The notes beneath the pieces are model-generated. The model was not told where the DNA came from. It saw only the letters and a program-made list of their open reading frames with translations, and did no database searches. The position numbers were made by a program, and so were the translations under genes. A stretch of DNA of 64,000 nucleotides from Amblyornis subalaris. Lineage: Eukaryota > Chordata > Aves > Passeriformes > Ptilonorhynchidae. The stretch is taken from NCBI GenBank assembly GCA_018881555.1, contig JACAXG010000007.1:15543235-15607234 (forward strand), written 5' to 3'. Numbering within the stretch: the stretch's first letter is position 1; every line of letters starts with the position of its first letter. Positions 15,150-28,200 of the stretch are shown here, piece by piece.

Positions 15150-15317
15150 CTGGACACAGAGTGGTGCAAGCTATTTTCTGGACGCTCTGGCCCTCGCAGA
15201 AGGCCCCGCCGTTGAGCGGGGCAGGGTTGGTGCAGGTCCTCGTGCGCTTCTGGAAGCCTCTCCCGCAGCGGCTGTTACACACGGACCACTCAGTCCACGT
15301 AGACCAGCCTCCGTTCA
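15150..15317 (-). CDS. UNC5C: UNC5C exon 6: thrombospondin type 1 repeat 1
   Basis: This 168-nt phase 1-1 exon encodes one complete TSP1 module. It starts (V)[20 protein letters not shown], continues [20 protein letters not shown] and ends [15 protein letters not shown]. It shows the WxxWxxW tryptophan ladder (a C-mannosylation motif in TSP1 repeats), the CxxxCG motif, the RTRTC strand and six cysteines in all. The acceptor is tctttccag at 15319-15318. The donor at 15149-15148 reads G|gttcag, with T instead of A or G at +3. It is nevertheless the only GT that keeps the Val codon shared with exon 7. TSP1 repeats lie in the extracellular part of UNC5, close to the membrane. Confidence 0.95.
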
Positions 15318-17329
15318 CTGGAAAGAAAGAGAGGAACAGNAGGATCACGTAAGCAGCCCAGCTTGGGCAGCCCAAAGGCGCTTCTGGCTCTGTCTCATGC
15401 TGCCTCCAGCAGCGGTCACAAGAGACACCATGAGAAGCAACACTGAACCTTCTCCAACACACCAAATGCATGCCAGAAGTCACCGTACGAGTCAAAGAAA
15501 TGCTGATGCTGAGTGAAAAACATCACTTGATGACTACTAGGGCTGGCAGGTGACCTGCCTTATCCTGCAAACCAACCTGACCCAGCCTTCAGCACCTGGT
15601 GGGGTGTGTATGATCACAATCTCTGCAGGTTCAGAGAGCTCTGCCAGCCTGCGTTCTGAAAGCTGCATCATTTTCCAAATGGAGATAACCTGCACTCCTG
15701 CCCATTCTCAGACGCACCCTTCATCTATGCATGCTGAGAGACCCCCAGACTTTGATTATATATTGATAATTTTCTCTTCCTTTCTTTCAAGAAGGTGACT
15801 TGAGGATGTCAGGACAACTTCACTCACCCCTTTGTGGACATAGCTGGTGCATACCTGAATGTGCCAGCACTTCTCTAACAGATATTTAAGCTGTTCAGAA
15901 CAAAGTAACACTAAACACATTTTTTGCTATTGGACTTTGGGAAGAAATTTATCTCTGGGAAGATATTTATGCTGACTTTCCTTTTCACCCACCTCAATTG
16001 TTGTTGACAATGTCATTGTCAGGGCACGGGTAACATACTAACTCTTTAGATTCCCTAAACCCAAGTGTTTGTGATATGGCACAACCCTTAAGCAGCGCTG
16101 GTAGCAAAACTCATGAAAATGCTTGCTCCCTACATATGTCTCTTGAATACACTTTTGAAAAAATTTCTGTGTGTGTATGAGGAAGGGTTGTAGTACGCCT
16201 ACATCTTTATGTTTCTGCATTCATCTCAGTTACAAAACATGGTGCTCTCGCATGGTCCATCCCTCAGTATCAAAACCACTGCTAATCAACTCAATTCAGT
16301 CAGTTTTCTATAAAAACTGAAGTAAAAAGCCCTCATTGTAACTTCAGAGAAGCAACTGCTTACAATTAAATCTAACTGCTACCCTGAATATGAAATGAAT
16401 ATTAGGGATAATCATAGGGATTTTTTCCTACTTGTCTATCCTATAATTAAGCTGATTGTAAGAAACACCAGTTCAGTCAGCTGGCACATAATCAGAGCAG
16501 GTTTTGTTCTGGTGGATACCCCCACCTGGAATGCATTTGGGGCAGTAACTCTGCAGGGGCAAAGGCTTGGACCGATGGGGCAGAGCTGCAGTGCAACACA
16601 GGCTGGAAGAGACCCTAGGAGGGCATCTCATCCAGCCCCTCCCCAGCCAAAGCACAGCAAGCCTCTGTCATATCAAGACTGTGGATGCTGACACAGAATA
16701 ATGCTGTCCCATGCTTTATACTCCCCTGATGTTTATTCTTAAGCTAGGTTGTGTACCTATGAACTGCAGTCCCAGAATGTTTTGCTACTTTGCCCCTGAT
16801 GTCAGGGTATGTTTTGGCTGTAGACACCAAAAATAATGTTATTTAAAGAGATATAAGAAGATGGAGGGTTCTGATGAGCTCTGACACTCTTACCAGTCCC
16901 TGGAAGCACAAACTCCCTATCACTTTCACTCTTATTTCTGAAAAACGTCACTAAGTGTTGGTAGAAGCCATGCCTTGGACACTCCTGCTGGAGGATGCGC
17001 CCTCGTGGCTCCGTGCTGTATCCAGCTGGTGTGTGTTATGCCAAGGGGAACAGCCACCCTGTGTCCAGTGAGGCTGTTTGTGTGGGTGCCTGTTCCTCCT
17101 TTAGCGCCGTTGCNTGTCACCAATAAGCCAAGCCACCGGACTTCTGAGTAATTGCAGTAATGACTCCTGACCGCAGTCCCTGTGTATGGCTGCCCATCAC
17201 CAGGCAGCACAGGCGGCCCAGCCTGGACACTGACCGCAGCTAGACTTGCACACAGGTGTTTTGCATCCCCCTCCTGCCCCACCTCCTGCTCTGAGTGCGT
17301 GTCCACCCACGTGCAGCAGCACCGCTTAC
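15318..17329 (-). other. UNC5C intron 5 (2,012 bp)
   Basis: This intron lies between the second Ig domain and the first thrombospondin exon, with donor gtaagc and acceptor tctttccag. Its only recognisable content is a short possible CR1 fragment at 16592-16650. I see nothing else. Confidence 0.85.
16592..16650 (-). repeat. possible CR1 LINE 3' fragment
   Basis: On the plus strand the words ggctggaagagacc and catctcatccagcccc resemble the reverse complement of the avian CR1 3' end, where the LINE reads like ggactggatgatct followed by gtcccttccagcc. The octamer tail is missing and the match is short. This is an old or partial copy at best, or a chance likeness. Confidence 0.4.
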
Positions 17330-17510
17330 CATAGACTATCACAGTCGCCGTGGTGCTTTTCCTTTTGGCCACAATGTTCTTTGCAACACAGGTGTAGTTG
17401 GCTGTGTCAGAAAGCCGGGCTTGCTTGATGATCAGGTTGTGGTCGATGGTGATGTAAAAATTTCGGTCTTCCACGGGATCAATCACCTCTTCATTNTTCA
17501 GCCACTCCAC
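17330..17510 (-). CDS. UNC5C: UNC5C exon 5: second half of Ig domain 2
   Basis: This 181-nt exon begins in phase 0 at VEWL and reads [20 protein letters not shown], then [20 protein letters not shown] and [22 protein letters not shown] is the classic Ig F-strand motif: its cysteine pairs with the one in exon 4, and NYT is a potential N-glycosylation site. The acceptor is ccccaag at 17512-17511 and the donor is G|gtaagc at 17329-17328; the exon ends in phase 1. The N at 17496 is the third base of AAN, so the residue is Lys or Asn; UNC5C as I recall it has Lys there. Confidence 0.95.
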
Positions 17511-18909
17511 CTTGGGGATTCAAAGGGCGAGAGGGAAGGCAGTGAGTCAGCACCAAGTCACACGGCAATGGACAGACACAGTATCTGTGATAACATTGCT
17601 CATGCCAGAAAACGCTAGAGCCAAGGCACATGACGAAGGACTCACCTGATGCATGTCACCGACTGAAATTAAACACCAGGGCAGAAACACAGGGGAACAC
17701 TCTTCATGCCTACCCTTTCCTTCAGGTCCCCTTCTGTCTCACACATCCACACAACAGCTGTCCTGCCTTGCCTGGCCTTGAAAATGTCAATGCATTTTCA
17801 AACGCTGCCAGGTACTGTGCAGAGAAAAAAAAGCTGATCTATGCTTTCAGAATCTGAGACAAGGTATAAGGAAAGGGTGATATCTTAGGAGCATATCTAC
17901 AAACAGAAAATTCTCTTACAACGTCAGAAACCCTAAATCAGCACAGATCTCACCCATTCTTTTCCATATCTTGCCTAATCAGGCAGTTCATCATGCAGAA
18001 ACCTGGTATGTACCTGTCCTGGGTCTAAGACAAGGAGGCCCTTCAGTGGGTTGCACTAACAAATTACAAATGCCAATGTTTTTAAGTACACATGCACACG
18101 CATGTCATTGTCTTGCTGCAGTCAGAATGAAACAAAATAGAGTCAGTTACCAAGGAAATAGGAAGTCACAAGGACATCAGTGCTTTTGTTCCCTTTTTAT
18201 TTGCGTAAGCTATATTTTACTTTAATAAAGCATAATTTNCTTGGTTGCACCGAAAAATATTTTCATATGTGATTTTTAATCTAGACAATGTTCTCTTTAT
18301 TGCCTTCCTAAAAAAACACCCTGTTATATCCCCGCTGACTGCTGTGAGCCAGTCTAATATAATTTGGCTGCAAATCTAGAAGCTCGTTTCCATCTGAACC
18401 GAGTGCTCTGAAGGATGGGACTGGGGCGCCGGATGGACCAAAGCTGCACCTTCATGCCACTGGATCACTTCAGCCTGTGCCCAGGATTGAATTCAAGGAA
18501 GAAAAACATAAATACAATCAACCCACCGACTCGTGAGGTGCTGGTTGCCAAGGCCTGCTCTCACAAACCCCACTTTTCTAAAGACATTTGAGGAACTGCC
18601 TGAGCATCGACATACCCCAAAAGCAACAGGGAACCTGCTTGCCACCTGAGATGGCTGTATAGACAGCTCCAAACCATGGCGAGAAAAAACAATGACTTCT
18701 CCTGGTGTTCGATACAGAGGGCTCAATCGATCCCCACACAAAGGCAATCCAATGCTGCAGAACCAGTGCTGGTGGATGTGAGCTTGGATTCTAGGTGTGT
18801 ACCACTTGCTCCCCGTCTTCAGCCTTGCCTTAAGCAGCTTCAGCTCCCCTACCCCAGTTTGGGTGAAGCACTTCAGGCATGGGCTGTATCGCTGTTGTCT
18901 CGGGGTCAG

Positions 18910-19230
18910 AGCCAAATCCCGACATAAGCACGCTCCAAGAGTCAGTGAAAAGTGGGTTTTTTTATTAATATAAAGATTATATATATATATAATTTATTTT
19001 TATTAATATAAAGACCAATTTTATACCTTAGTATACTTGAATGTCATAAGGTCATTGGTCCTTTGGCCATCCACCTCTCAGGGTGATTGGCTAGGGTGTT
19101 ACAACGCCTTATTCCAAATATTTGTACATTCGGTATAATAACAAGTTCACAAGTGCACGATAAGAAGTTGCGTTAGAGAAGCATCTTCGCTGTTTTTCAT
19201 AGCTTCTGTGGGAAAGGACAGCTTCTCACA
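18910..19230 (-). mobile_element. LTR-like segment with CCAAT, TATA and poly(A) signals (probable endogenous retrovirus LTR)
   Basis: Read on the minus strand, the segment has CCAAT boxes at 19090-19086 and 19058-19054, then TATAAAA at 19025-19019. About 20-60 bp downstream come several AATAAA signals (on the plus strand TTTATT near 18961, 18993 and 18999). This is the spacing of a short-R retroviral LTR. The minus strand begins TGTGAGAAGC at 19230, within a hairpin-like TGTG...CACA stretch. The sequence resembles a songbird LTR that I recall only loosely. I could not find a target-site duplication and the 3' boundary is a guess. Similar material may continue to about 18490, where a 140-codon minus-strand frame lies. 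It has the same orientation as UNC5C. Confidence 0.45.
18959..19014. repeat. direct repeat flanking an AT dinucleotide run
   Basis: The 18-mer tttttattaatataaaga occurs at 18959-18976 and again at 18997-19014, on either side of an (AT)n stretch. It sits in the poly(A)-signal region of the LTR-like segment, so the duplication repeats the AATAAA signal. Confidence 0.85.
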
Positions 19231-22200
19231 GGATGCAAAATGCTAGAGAATTTCTCTGCTGAAAGCTTTTCAGCATCCACAGGGCTGCTCCCAAAGATGC
19301 GTACCTTAGTGAATGTAGAGCCACTGCTCCAAGGAAGGCTTGGTTTAAAGCCCCCTCTCCCACAGCAGATCACTGTGGGATGTGGCAGCCTCACAGCTGT
19401 CGATACTGTACAGCTTAAAATCAGTGATGTAAGAAGGGCTGTGGAAATGGATACATGTGTCTGTGAGGAACAGGGGAGGAAGAAAAAGGCATAAAACTTT
19501 GGAGTCTGTATTTCTGTCACTATCACAATAACGTTTCACCATGGAANATACAAGCTCTTAGTCAATAATCTGCTTTTTTCTTGACAGGATGACTAAAATG
19601 GTTCTCCCGCCTTTCTTGAATCCTAATAGGTATCAGGTATAATCAAGACAGACAGGTTCCTGTTNAGTCAGTGCCAGTACTTAGCTCCTTCCTCACTTGC
19701 AGGTCAAGTCTGCATGCATTCTAGACTGAAAAACAAGCCGGGAGCTCATCTCCACCAGAGATGGTAGGCCGCCGTTTAACCGCTGCCTCTCACACAAAAG
19801 AAGTGTCTTGGGTTTTAATGTCACTATTTATTTCTGGGATTGAGTACGGACCTATGCCAGGGATCTAAAAGATGCTACACACACTGCCAGACCTGTGTAT
19901 GAGCGGCCTTCAAATCTGCCTGTACTCTTCCTGTGCTCTGCACNCTGAGGACACCAAGACACCAGTAAGGACAGGACTACAGTCTACATGGTCTAAGGCT
20001 CAGTCTAAAATGCTTCTGATATGCCCATACAAGAATATACTCTAGCAGCCTTTGGCATCCTGAAGGCTCCATGCCCAAGTAGTGGTTCTCTTTTTCCAGT
20101 ACTCTGCAACACTTTCTCACTCCACAAAAACACACACACATATTCAGTCTGGGTCTCAAATGATTAGACAAAATTAAAGCTGTAAGCATTGAATTCCCTA
20201 TCATCCCTGCAAAACCACCAAAGATAATATGAAAAGAGAAGTTGCCAATAAAAAAAAAAAAAAAGGCAGCTCTGTATAATTCAGTATATTGCCTCTGGCT
20301 CCACACCAAATCTCTTAGGAAAAAGATCCTTTTCACCTAACATCTCTCAGAATTTGCCAATAGTAAAAGTTTGCAGAACAACAGGAAGTCTTTTTTTTCT
20401 GCCAGTGCATTAGTACTGTGTGTGCATGTCTAAATCCCATCTCTTTNACAAGGTATCTCTTTAATAGATCTAATTCAGTCTTCTAGCATCCAGGTTTTTA
20501 TGATGTCTGTTAACGCAGCAAACTCTAATGTCAAATCTGAAGGAAGGAACTGATGGATGATTTGACAAGCAGAGGGAGTCTCCTTTCACACACATTTTAG
20601 CCATCAGTAGAGCAACACAAAAAAGAGCACATCCCTTCAGTGGCTGTGTTTTCTCCCTCAGTCCTTGTAGAAATGGTAGCTAATTAAACACACTACAACA
20701 TGTGAGACTGTTGCTGGTACTTATTTTCAATTACTATTGGCCCCATTTTTATGGTGCAGGTGACTGCAGTGCTCAGCACCTCCAAACCCCAGATTAATTT
20801 TTTTGAGGTAACCAGATTAGGCGGGAGTAGGGTTGTTCTGTCCCGTAAGTATGGAGAGATCAGGTGTCAAATACAGAAGAGAAGCAAGTGGAATGAGACA
20901 GCGTGATTTATGAGTGACAAGTATGCAAACTGTTATTACAGAAGTTAAAAGCAACGATCTCTTTTGATGCCATGTCATTCCCCAAGGTGCAGCCCCCTTG
21001 CTGAAACAGGCTGTTAATCTAGTCAATGCAGAGACTTATCCCGAATTTCATTCTCCAGCCTGAATAATAGTTACTGGCAGATAAGGGCATGGACACTTCC
21101 ATGCCAGAGACCTGTACACCTGCAGGCAAGTGGACAGAGGAGCAGCAGGATATCCATGGGCATTTCAAAGTGCACAAAAGCTTCACTTCGTACCAAATCA
21201 CACCCTCATGCCTCCATTTTTTGTTTCTGTGGAAACATTCTAGAGCAGATGTTTGGTGTTGCCTAAATATTGAGGATGTATATTTACNGGCTATAATCAA
21301 TTCCTGAACAGGTACCTAGCTCTATGTATTCAATTAAATCAGGCACATCCCTCCAACTGTTATTGATAAATGTACTGACGGTNATGCATATATGTGGAAA
21401 AAGCATGGGATCGGTTTTTCCTTATCAGAACAGCAATCATTTAATTGACAACAATTATGCCATGAAGGATGGGGTAAGTGTACCCTCCGGGAGACGACAG
21501 CTATGGAAAATTACAACAACGTACAAATAGTTTTATCTCATATACCAACCCCCTGGAACAAGGCAGACACAAAATCCCTTTTCTTCTTGTTAGTTGTCTA
21601 CTCACAAAGGTAATTTTGTTATATGTTTGCAAACTGATTAGCAAGAGAAGGCTGCTCAGTTGAGGTGTGAGGGTGGTGAATGAAATCCTGACCAACAGAA
21701 CCTGCAGATGCTGAGAAGCTGGAGCACACCTGAAGCCAGTTACCTTTCAGTCAGAGCTCCTTAGCATTCTGGATGCAACTTGCAGAGCAATGAGGCACAC
21801 AGCTCCTGCCAGCTGGATCTGCACGTCCAGTGCTGCTAATGGGCTGGCAAGCAAGCCTGGGGGAGACTGAGCCATCCCTGAGACTGGCTGAGGGAGGCAC
21901 GATCCAAGGTGGCTGTAATTGAGAACAGCATACCTTGTAGCGCCTTTCTGTCATCCCGCTCCCTGGCGAGAGACAGATGTGTTGTCTCTAATCATTCACT
22001 GATTGGTATCGGGAGATACATTAACATAATTGGCACATTTGTTCTAATTAACAGAAGGAACCTGCCACATGCCACCCAACATGAAAAGCAAGACCATCAG
22101 CAAGAACAGAAAACCTGCAATCACCACCTCGGCTATACCTGGGAGCTGCAGCCAGACCTGTGCTGCCACAGGATGTTTCCAGCAGCAGCATGAAATAAGG

Positions 22201-25200
22201 GCAGCACACACAGAGACTAAGACTTGCAAAGCCAGGCCAGGCTTCTGTGCAGACTAAATGAACACAGGGAACATAAATCACACAAGCGATTACACACGCA
22301 GGAAAACCTATTACAGAAGCTAATTGCTGATACAAATTTAGCCATTCCAAGTTACTAGAATTCCTAGGCACTTAAATCTCTTGGCACACTCGCGTATGCG
22401 TGACTGTTTTAGAAACTGGTAGAGCAGAAACACATCTGCTCCGAAAGAAACCCAGGGATGGAAAAGGAATATGAGCTCATCTAGATGCTGCCCTCTAGAT
22501 CGTAGGAGTTGTTTCCTACATGTCTTGCAATGCCAAGAGCAAAGCCAGCAGGGCATAAGTTGTGGATCCCGGTTNCTCATTGCCTCCTCTGCACCAACCT
22601 GCCCTGGAGTCACCTTCAGAGCGAGAAGCACCTGCTGAAAACAGCAAGTCTTCTACCCTCCAGACACAGGCAAAGCCNTCCAGTGCAATTTTTCAGAAGA
22701 AACAAGATGCAAACATCTGGGAGCAGCAAGAGACTTGCCTCGATGAAAGGCCATTTGTAATTTTGGAAGGCGAGAACATGGCACCCTTGCCTTCCCACTC
22801 CTGGCTGATGCAGTGAGATTGCTTTCCACCTGGTCCCCCATCCCCACTGGATTGTGGTTGGTGTTCTCTGCAGCTGTGCCAACCAGTCCCAGAGGCACCC
22901 CTCGCCCTGCAGCAGTCCCTGCTGAGCTGGCATCGCCTCCAACAGCCACAGGGAAATCACAGCTCCCCTGCTTCACCTGAAGTGTAACGNGCACATATGC
23001 CAAGCCATACTGATAGTGAGGGCACACACACACATTCCAGAAAGCATTTGTGAAACCAACTACTGATTTGGACACAGTACAAGATGCTCAAGTGAGACTG
23101 AGAAAACTCTAGCAGTTTTCATACAGGCTATTGAGCCAGCAGCAATTTCAGGTACCCTGAGACTTGAGGGCATCTTTGAAGAATATTATTCAATTTTTGG
23201 ATCCGGTTTCATCTCAGTAACTGTCTGCTGAAGAGGATGCTGTCCTCTATACACTATTTACTGGAAAGATATTTCATACACNTTTAAGATTGAAAATATA
23301 ATAAAAAAAAAGTGATCTCCAAAGAGACTGAAATTACAGCTATGAGAGACNGCAAAACATACTGAGAATGAGAGAGCAAATGCAAACCACCATGACATTT
23401 TGTTCAGTTGTTGTTATTGTGCTTCTGCTGCCAGTAAGGAGAATTGTTNTTCCTGCTGTGGAAACACTTCCTTAATTACACATATATCCAGCTTTCTGCT
23501 TGCAGGTTGTACATACAGATGCTGAATGTCTCTGGCCCCATTACGGCTTTGCTTTATGCACAGCTGGGAAGCAAAGCCTCACAGAATAAACCTCAAAGGC
23601 CGAGGTGGACTGGTAGCAGCAGATGGAGAACTTTATTCCACAGAGTCTCAAATTCAAACAGAGATAAGGGCATTATTAAATGAAAACCGTAGCACCTGTC
23701 ATGTGGCCATCAGCAGTTGCTGGGCTTCCTTTCCCACCTGAAAGAGAAGCTTGAACTGGAGGCCTACAGCTCCAGTTGAGTGGCACTTTTGGCACTGTGT
23801 GGGCATGTGGACTCCCCGGTCCCTGAAGCAACTGGGAGGGGTGTGTTTGGAAGCAGCTTTAAACAAGTTACCAAAGTGACATCTGTGTCTCTTTGGTTGG
23901 ATGGATAGATGGATGGATCTTATTCCTCACAGGACAGAGCCTTATGATTTTTNGGATCATTAAACTCAATAAGGAAATGGGATTTGGGAGGTGGTTGAAG
24001 TCCCCAAGGACAGCCCCTTTCCCACTCTACCACAAAATTNCATAGTGCCTGTTGTCATACAGACAGCTCCTCCTACCGGTTTCAAAAGGTTGTAAATCCT
24101 GTATGGATTTTGTCCAGGTTACAGCTTTTAGTGAAAGAAAAGCATCAGGTCTACAAGCACATGGAAATTCCAGAGCAAAANCCAGAAAAACCTGATAAAG
24201 CAACTCTTGAGTGACAGCTGATGTTTGCTCTGCAGGCTGTATTTCNGAAGTACCTCCATGAAAACATGGGAGCATCGTAATTCTTTGCGCTGGAGGTGAG
24301 CACTGCATTTGAAGAAGCTACTGGCAGAGGAACTGACCAAGGCAAACACTATCACCGGGTGACTGAGGGTGCTGGTAAGAACCAGGAGCTCTGCAAAGCC
24401 CTGATGGTGGTAACTCTCACACATCAGGCACTATGAGGACAGCTGGTTATAGTGAGCAAGAATTACTCGGTGTCAAAGTAGCATCTGATGGACTAAACTT
24501 GTCGACGCACAGAATAGTGGATGAGAAGCTCTCTTCTCTAAGGGGAGAACTGGGAGGTATGCTCCTCTACCTCGTCAAAAAAATGCAGCTAAAATCTGTG
24601 TCCCACACTGCNTATCTTCCAAAACTAAAAAAATAAAATGCTGCTCTTTCTGCCCTGCCTGAACAGAACAGGTAGATCGTGTTAGCTAAACCAGGACCCC
24701 AGAGCTGTCTTTGCCATAAAAAGCAAACTGTGGAGAGAAGAGGATAAGCTAGCAGGGTTCACGTTAATCCTCTTGTAGAAAATCTCCCATTGTAGTATTT
24801 CATGGAGGAACTGGNAGTTCAGCTGTTCTCCAGCCCCACAGATCATCCTTGCCTGAACTGAATCATACAGCAACTTGATTCACTTNGGAACATGCTCTGC
24901 CCTCACTGACATTGGCATCGGTGGAACAGCACTAGAAAGGAAAAGTACAGGGGTAGACCCCATAGAAAACTCAAGCCTCAAAAAATGCATTCATTTTGGG
25001 CTGTGCTCCTTCTGCACGCAAACCTGCCTCCCCCTCCCACTGACACCCCAAGGCAGCTCTGCTGTATGTCACAAGGTACTGCAAAGGACACTGTCACTTT
25101 TCAGTAATTAGCATTTGTGGCCACCAACTCCTCTGCTTGTCACTCTCGGAGCTCACTTTCCTGCTGCGAATATGAAGCACTGCCTCAGTGACACACACCT

Positions 25201-28200
25201 GTGTGGAAATGCATACGCATGGACACCCAATTAAGGGATAACTGCTGCAAAACATAAGTGGCTCTCAGGAAACAAGCAAATGGCAGTCATATTAATAATC
25301 AATTAGATGGAGCTGCCAATTTGGAGAAGTCCCCAGCTTCCACCAGCCTTTGCCCGTGCAAGAGCAGCTGAACAAAGTTTGTGTCACAGTCTTCTTGACT
25401 CAGCAAAACGCCCTCTTCTGCCTCTTGACTCAGCGATCCTTTTCCCTGTGCTCTAGTTCCTAATTAAAGCCATGAATATGTGGATAAATATCACATCCAG
25501 TTTTAAATCCAACTGGGTCACCAAACTGTACACTACACCCTGTTCTGCAATTAAACTACTCTGTGAAATACCTCAATTATAATTAAAGAAGCAATTATCC
25601 CCCTGTTAAAGGCACCACAAATCATACATTTCAATGCAAAAGTTCATCTGGCAGCTTATGGCATATTAACCAATCTTACATCTCATTTGTGTTTTGATCT
25701 ATAACCTACCCAAATGAGCTAATTTGATGTGACTCAGTGTCTCTAACTATATTTTATCATGTGCAATACGATGCTGGCATCTTTCAATGAACAAGTCAAA
25801 TAAGCTAAGGGGTTAATTACTAATAACTCAGCCATTACTGTTGGAGCATCACAGAATGGGATAATTCCTGCCTTCTCAGGTTAGGTTTAAAAAATCACAC
25901 ACAGAGAAAAGAGTGGAATTGAAATGGATATTCCTGTTCACGCCAGGGAGCTGCAACTGTCTGATTTCCACTGAGCGTGATGCTGACGGGTCACANTGTT
26001 TATCTCACCACCTTATCCTATTTCTCCCCACTGAGGAAAAGCAGAAGGCAGGGAAGCACAGAGCTAGGGCAGGGTGCTGGGTGTCTTTTATGTCCATTCA
26101 TTTTTTGCTCTTTTTGTCACAGCAGGAATATGTGAATTTGCCCCTTCACCCCTCAGCTATGCGTGGAAACCTCAGTGTAACAGCACCTGTGCTGGTCCTC
26201 CTGCTGCTTGCCTGGGACATGCACTGGAACAGCGAAAACATTTACCCAGGTGTTTGAGAACCTGTAGGTTAGTTCAGGCTATAAAAGCTGGGAGTGGGGA
26301 GGCATGCCATGGTGCAGCTGGCACCCACACTGGTCAGGGCTGCTGGGCAGGGGTATATGACTGCAGAGAAGCTGATCTGGTTTTCCCAGACACCAAGAAA
26401 ACCCTCAGTTCCTTACTTTATCCCAAGTGAACAAGCAAGATGTACTTAGATTTGACCTCAGGCCATGAGGTTGGTGTATTTTAACACATCTATTTGTATT
26501 TGGATCTTGGCTTTTTTTTTTTTTTCCTAGTGTCCACGACCTGAGCCTACTTTAATGCTTGTCATGTACTAGTGGATCTGAGGGACTGGTAAGTGTTGCC
26601 TTAAAAGCTTTGCCTGCCCGTTTCTGCCTTTGTCCTTCTTGCCCTCTAGAGAAGCTCTATGCCGCTGTGTGGTTCAGATTTTCAGTAAGGTCTGCTCTAG
26701 CATTGATCCATAAGAGCTTGACATCGTTAATTGCAATTAAATATGCTGGGAATGATAAGACTGAATTCCCTGGATACTGAAAAGAGGACAGAATTTATCC
26801 CTGAGCGTGCTTGTTCCCACCACTTTGAAATACCAGGAAAAAAAAGAAAAACAAATTAAACACCCAACCCAGAATGAAGGCAGAGAATAGAATCAAAGAG
26901 AAAAAGCAAGGGAAAGATGCTGGGACTCTGGACTCCAACACTGCCTCACATTACACTGAAGGTGTATTTTGTACAGTTTCACAGTGTAAGCTTTTCTTCA
27001 TCTGTTTTGGTGTTAAATCCAGTGACTACTTCAGAAGCCAGTAAATAATAAAAAAAAAAATCCAAACAAAACACAGTGCCCAGAGTATGAAGAGTCTGAA
27101 GCACATGCTCACCAAAGCATTTGGAAATGCTGCCCACAGCTGCAGCATGTGCACTACCCTACCCTAACTGGAATCAAAGCAGTCTTTCAACAAGATGGAA
27201 TACAGCCTCAGTCTGCTGNCTGCCTTCTCCCAAGCCCTTCTTATAGTTACCTCTACCATCATATCAGAAACTTCTCCAAACAAATAAATGAAGTCTTAAA
27301 CAAAGAACTCATTCATCTTTGAATTAAAATAATCATGTAATCCTTCAACCCACCAAGCTATCTTTCATCTTTCCTCTTTTTTTTTACATTTATCTTACTA
27401 GCTTCAGCAAGTGGCTGTAATAAAGTGTCACATTAAGGTATTCATATTCATTAGTGTTCAGGTCTTTGTTCTTTTAATAGTGTTGGAAAGAATCTACAAA
27501 GGGGCTGTACTAGGCGGCTGTCCAAGCTGGGTGTTTGATCTCCTTCTGACTTCAAAAGTCAGGACAGAAAAAAAACCACATTGAGAACAGTTCTTTTGAA
27601 TGTCAGATGGGGAANATAAGATTTCTGAGCCTGCCAAGTGTTAATTGGTGTCTGCCCTGACCATGGTACAAATAAGATTCCAAGCCAGTCAATGCACCGT
27701 CATGAAGAGCTATTGACAGTGAGCAGGGTACTGGAAGGCAGCAAAAAGCACAACTACTATGGCAGCAGCTCACGGAGGATTTTTTCAGAGATCACTTTCC
27801 ACAGATCACGTTAAATTATGCTGTTTGGGTCTCGGCCACGCGACTGGATATAACAGACCTTTCCGAGGGGACACCCGGACTGGCTGCTGAAATTCCAGAG
27901 GTGCCTGTAACTCTGCATAAAAACGAACTACCCATCAGAATTAATCTCTGTTTCTGGCAAAGGTAGTGAAGTTCCCTGGTACTACCCTGCACTGCCTGAG
28001 CTACATATCCCAGTGCAAAAAATCCTGTCATGGCACAAGAAGTTGATTTGATGCAAAGAAGCATCAGAAAGGAAAATAAAAACCTGATGCTAAGTTCCTG
28101 AGGAAACCTAACTGATTAATATTACAGCTGTCAGCAAGCTGGCTCGGCAGACCTAAACGTTCTTTACAGTTTTGGAGACCTTAATGGGGAAAGAAAACAT

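Noticed and set aside
16932..17510. 192-codon minus-strand open frame as a single gene
   Set aside because: Only the first 60 codons (17510-17330) are exon 5. The rest is read-through past a clean gtaagc donor into intron 5.
18493..18915. 140-codon minus-strand open frame
   Set aside because: I recognise no domain. It directly follows the LTR-like segment and may be more of the same mobile element. I could not support it as a gene.
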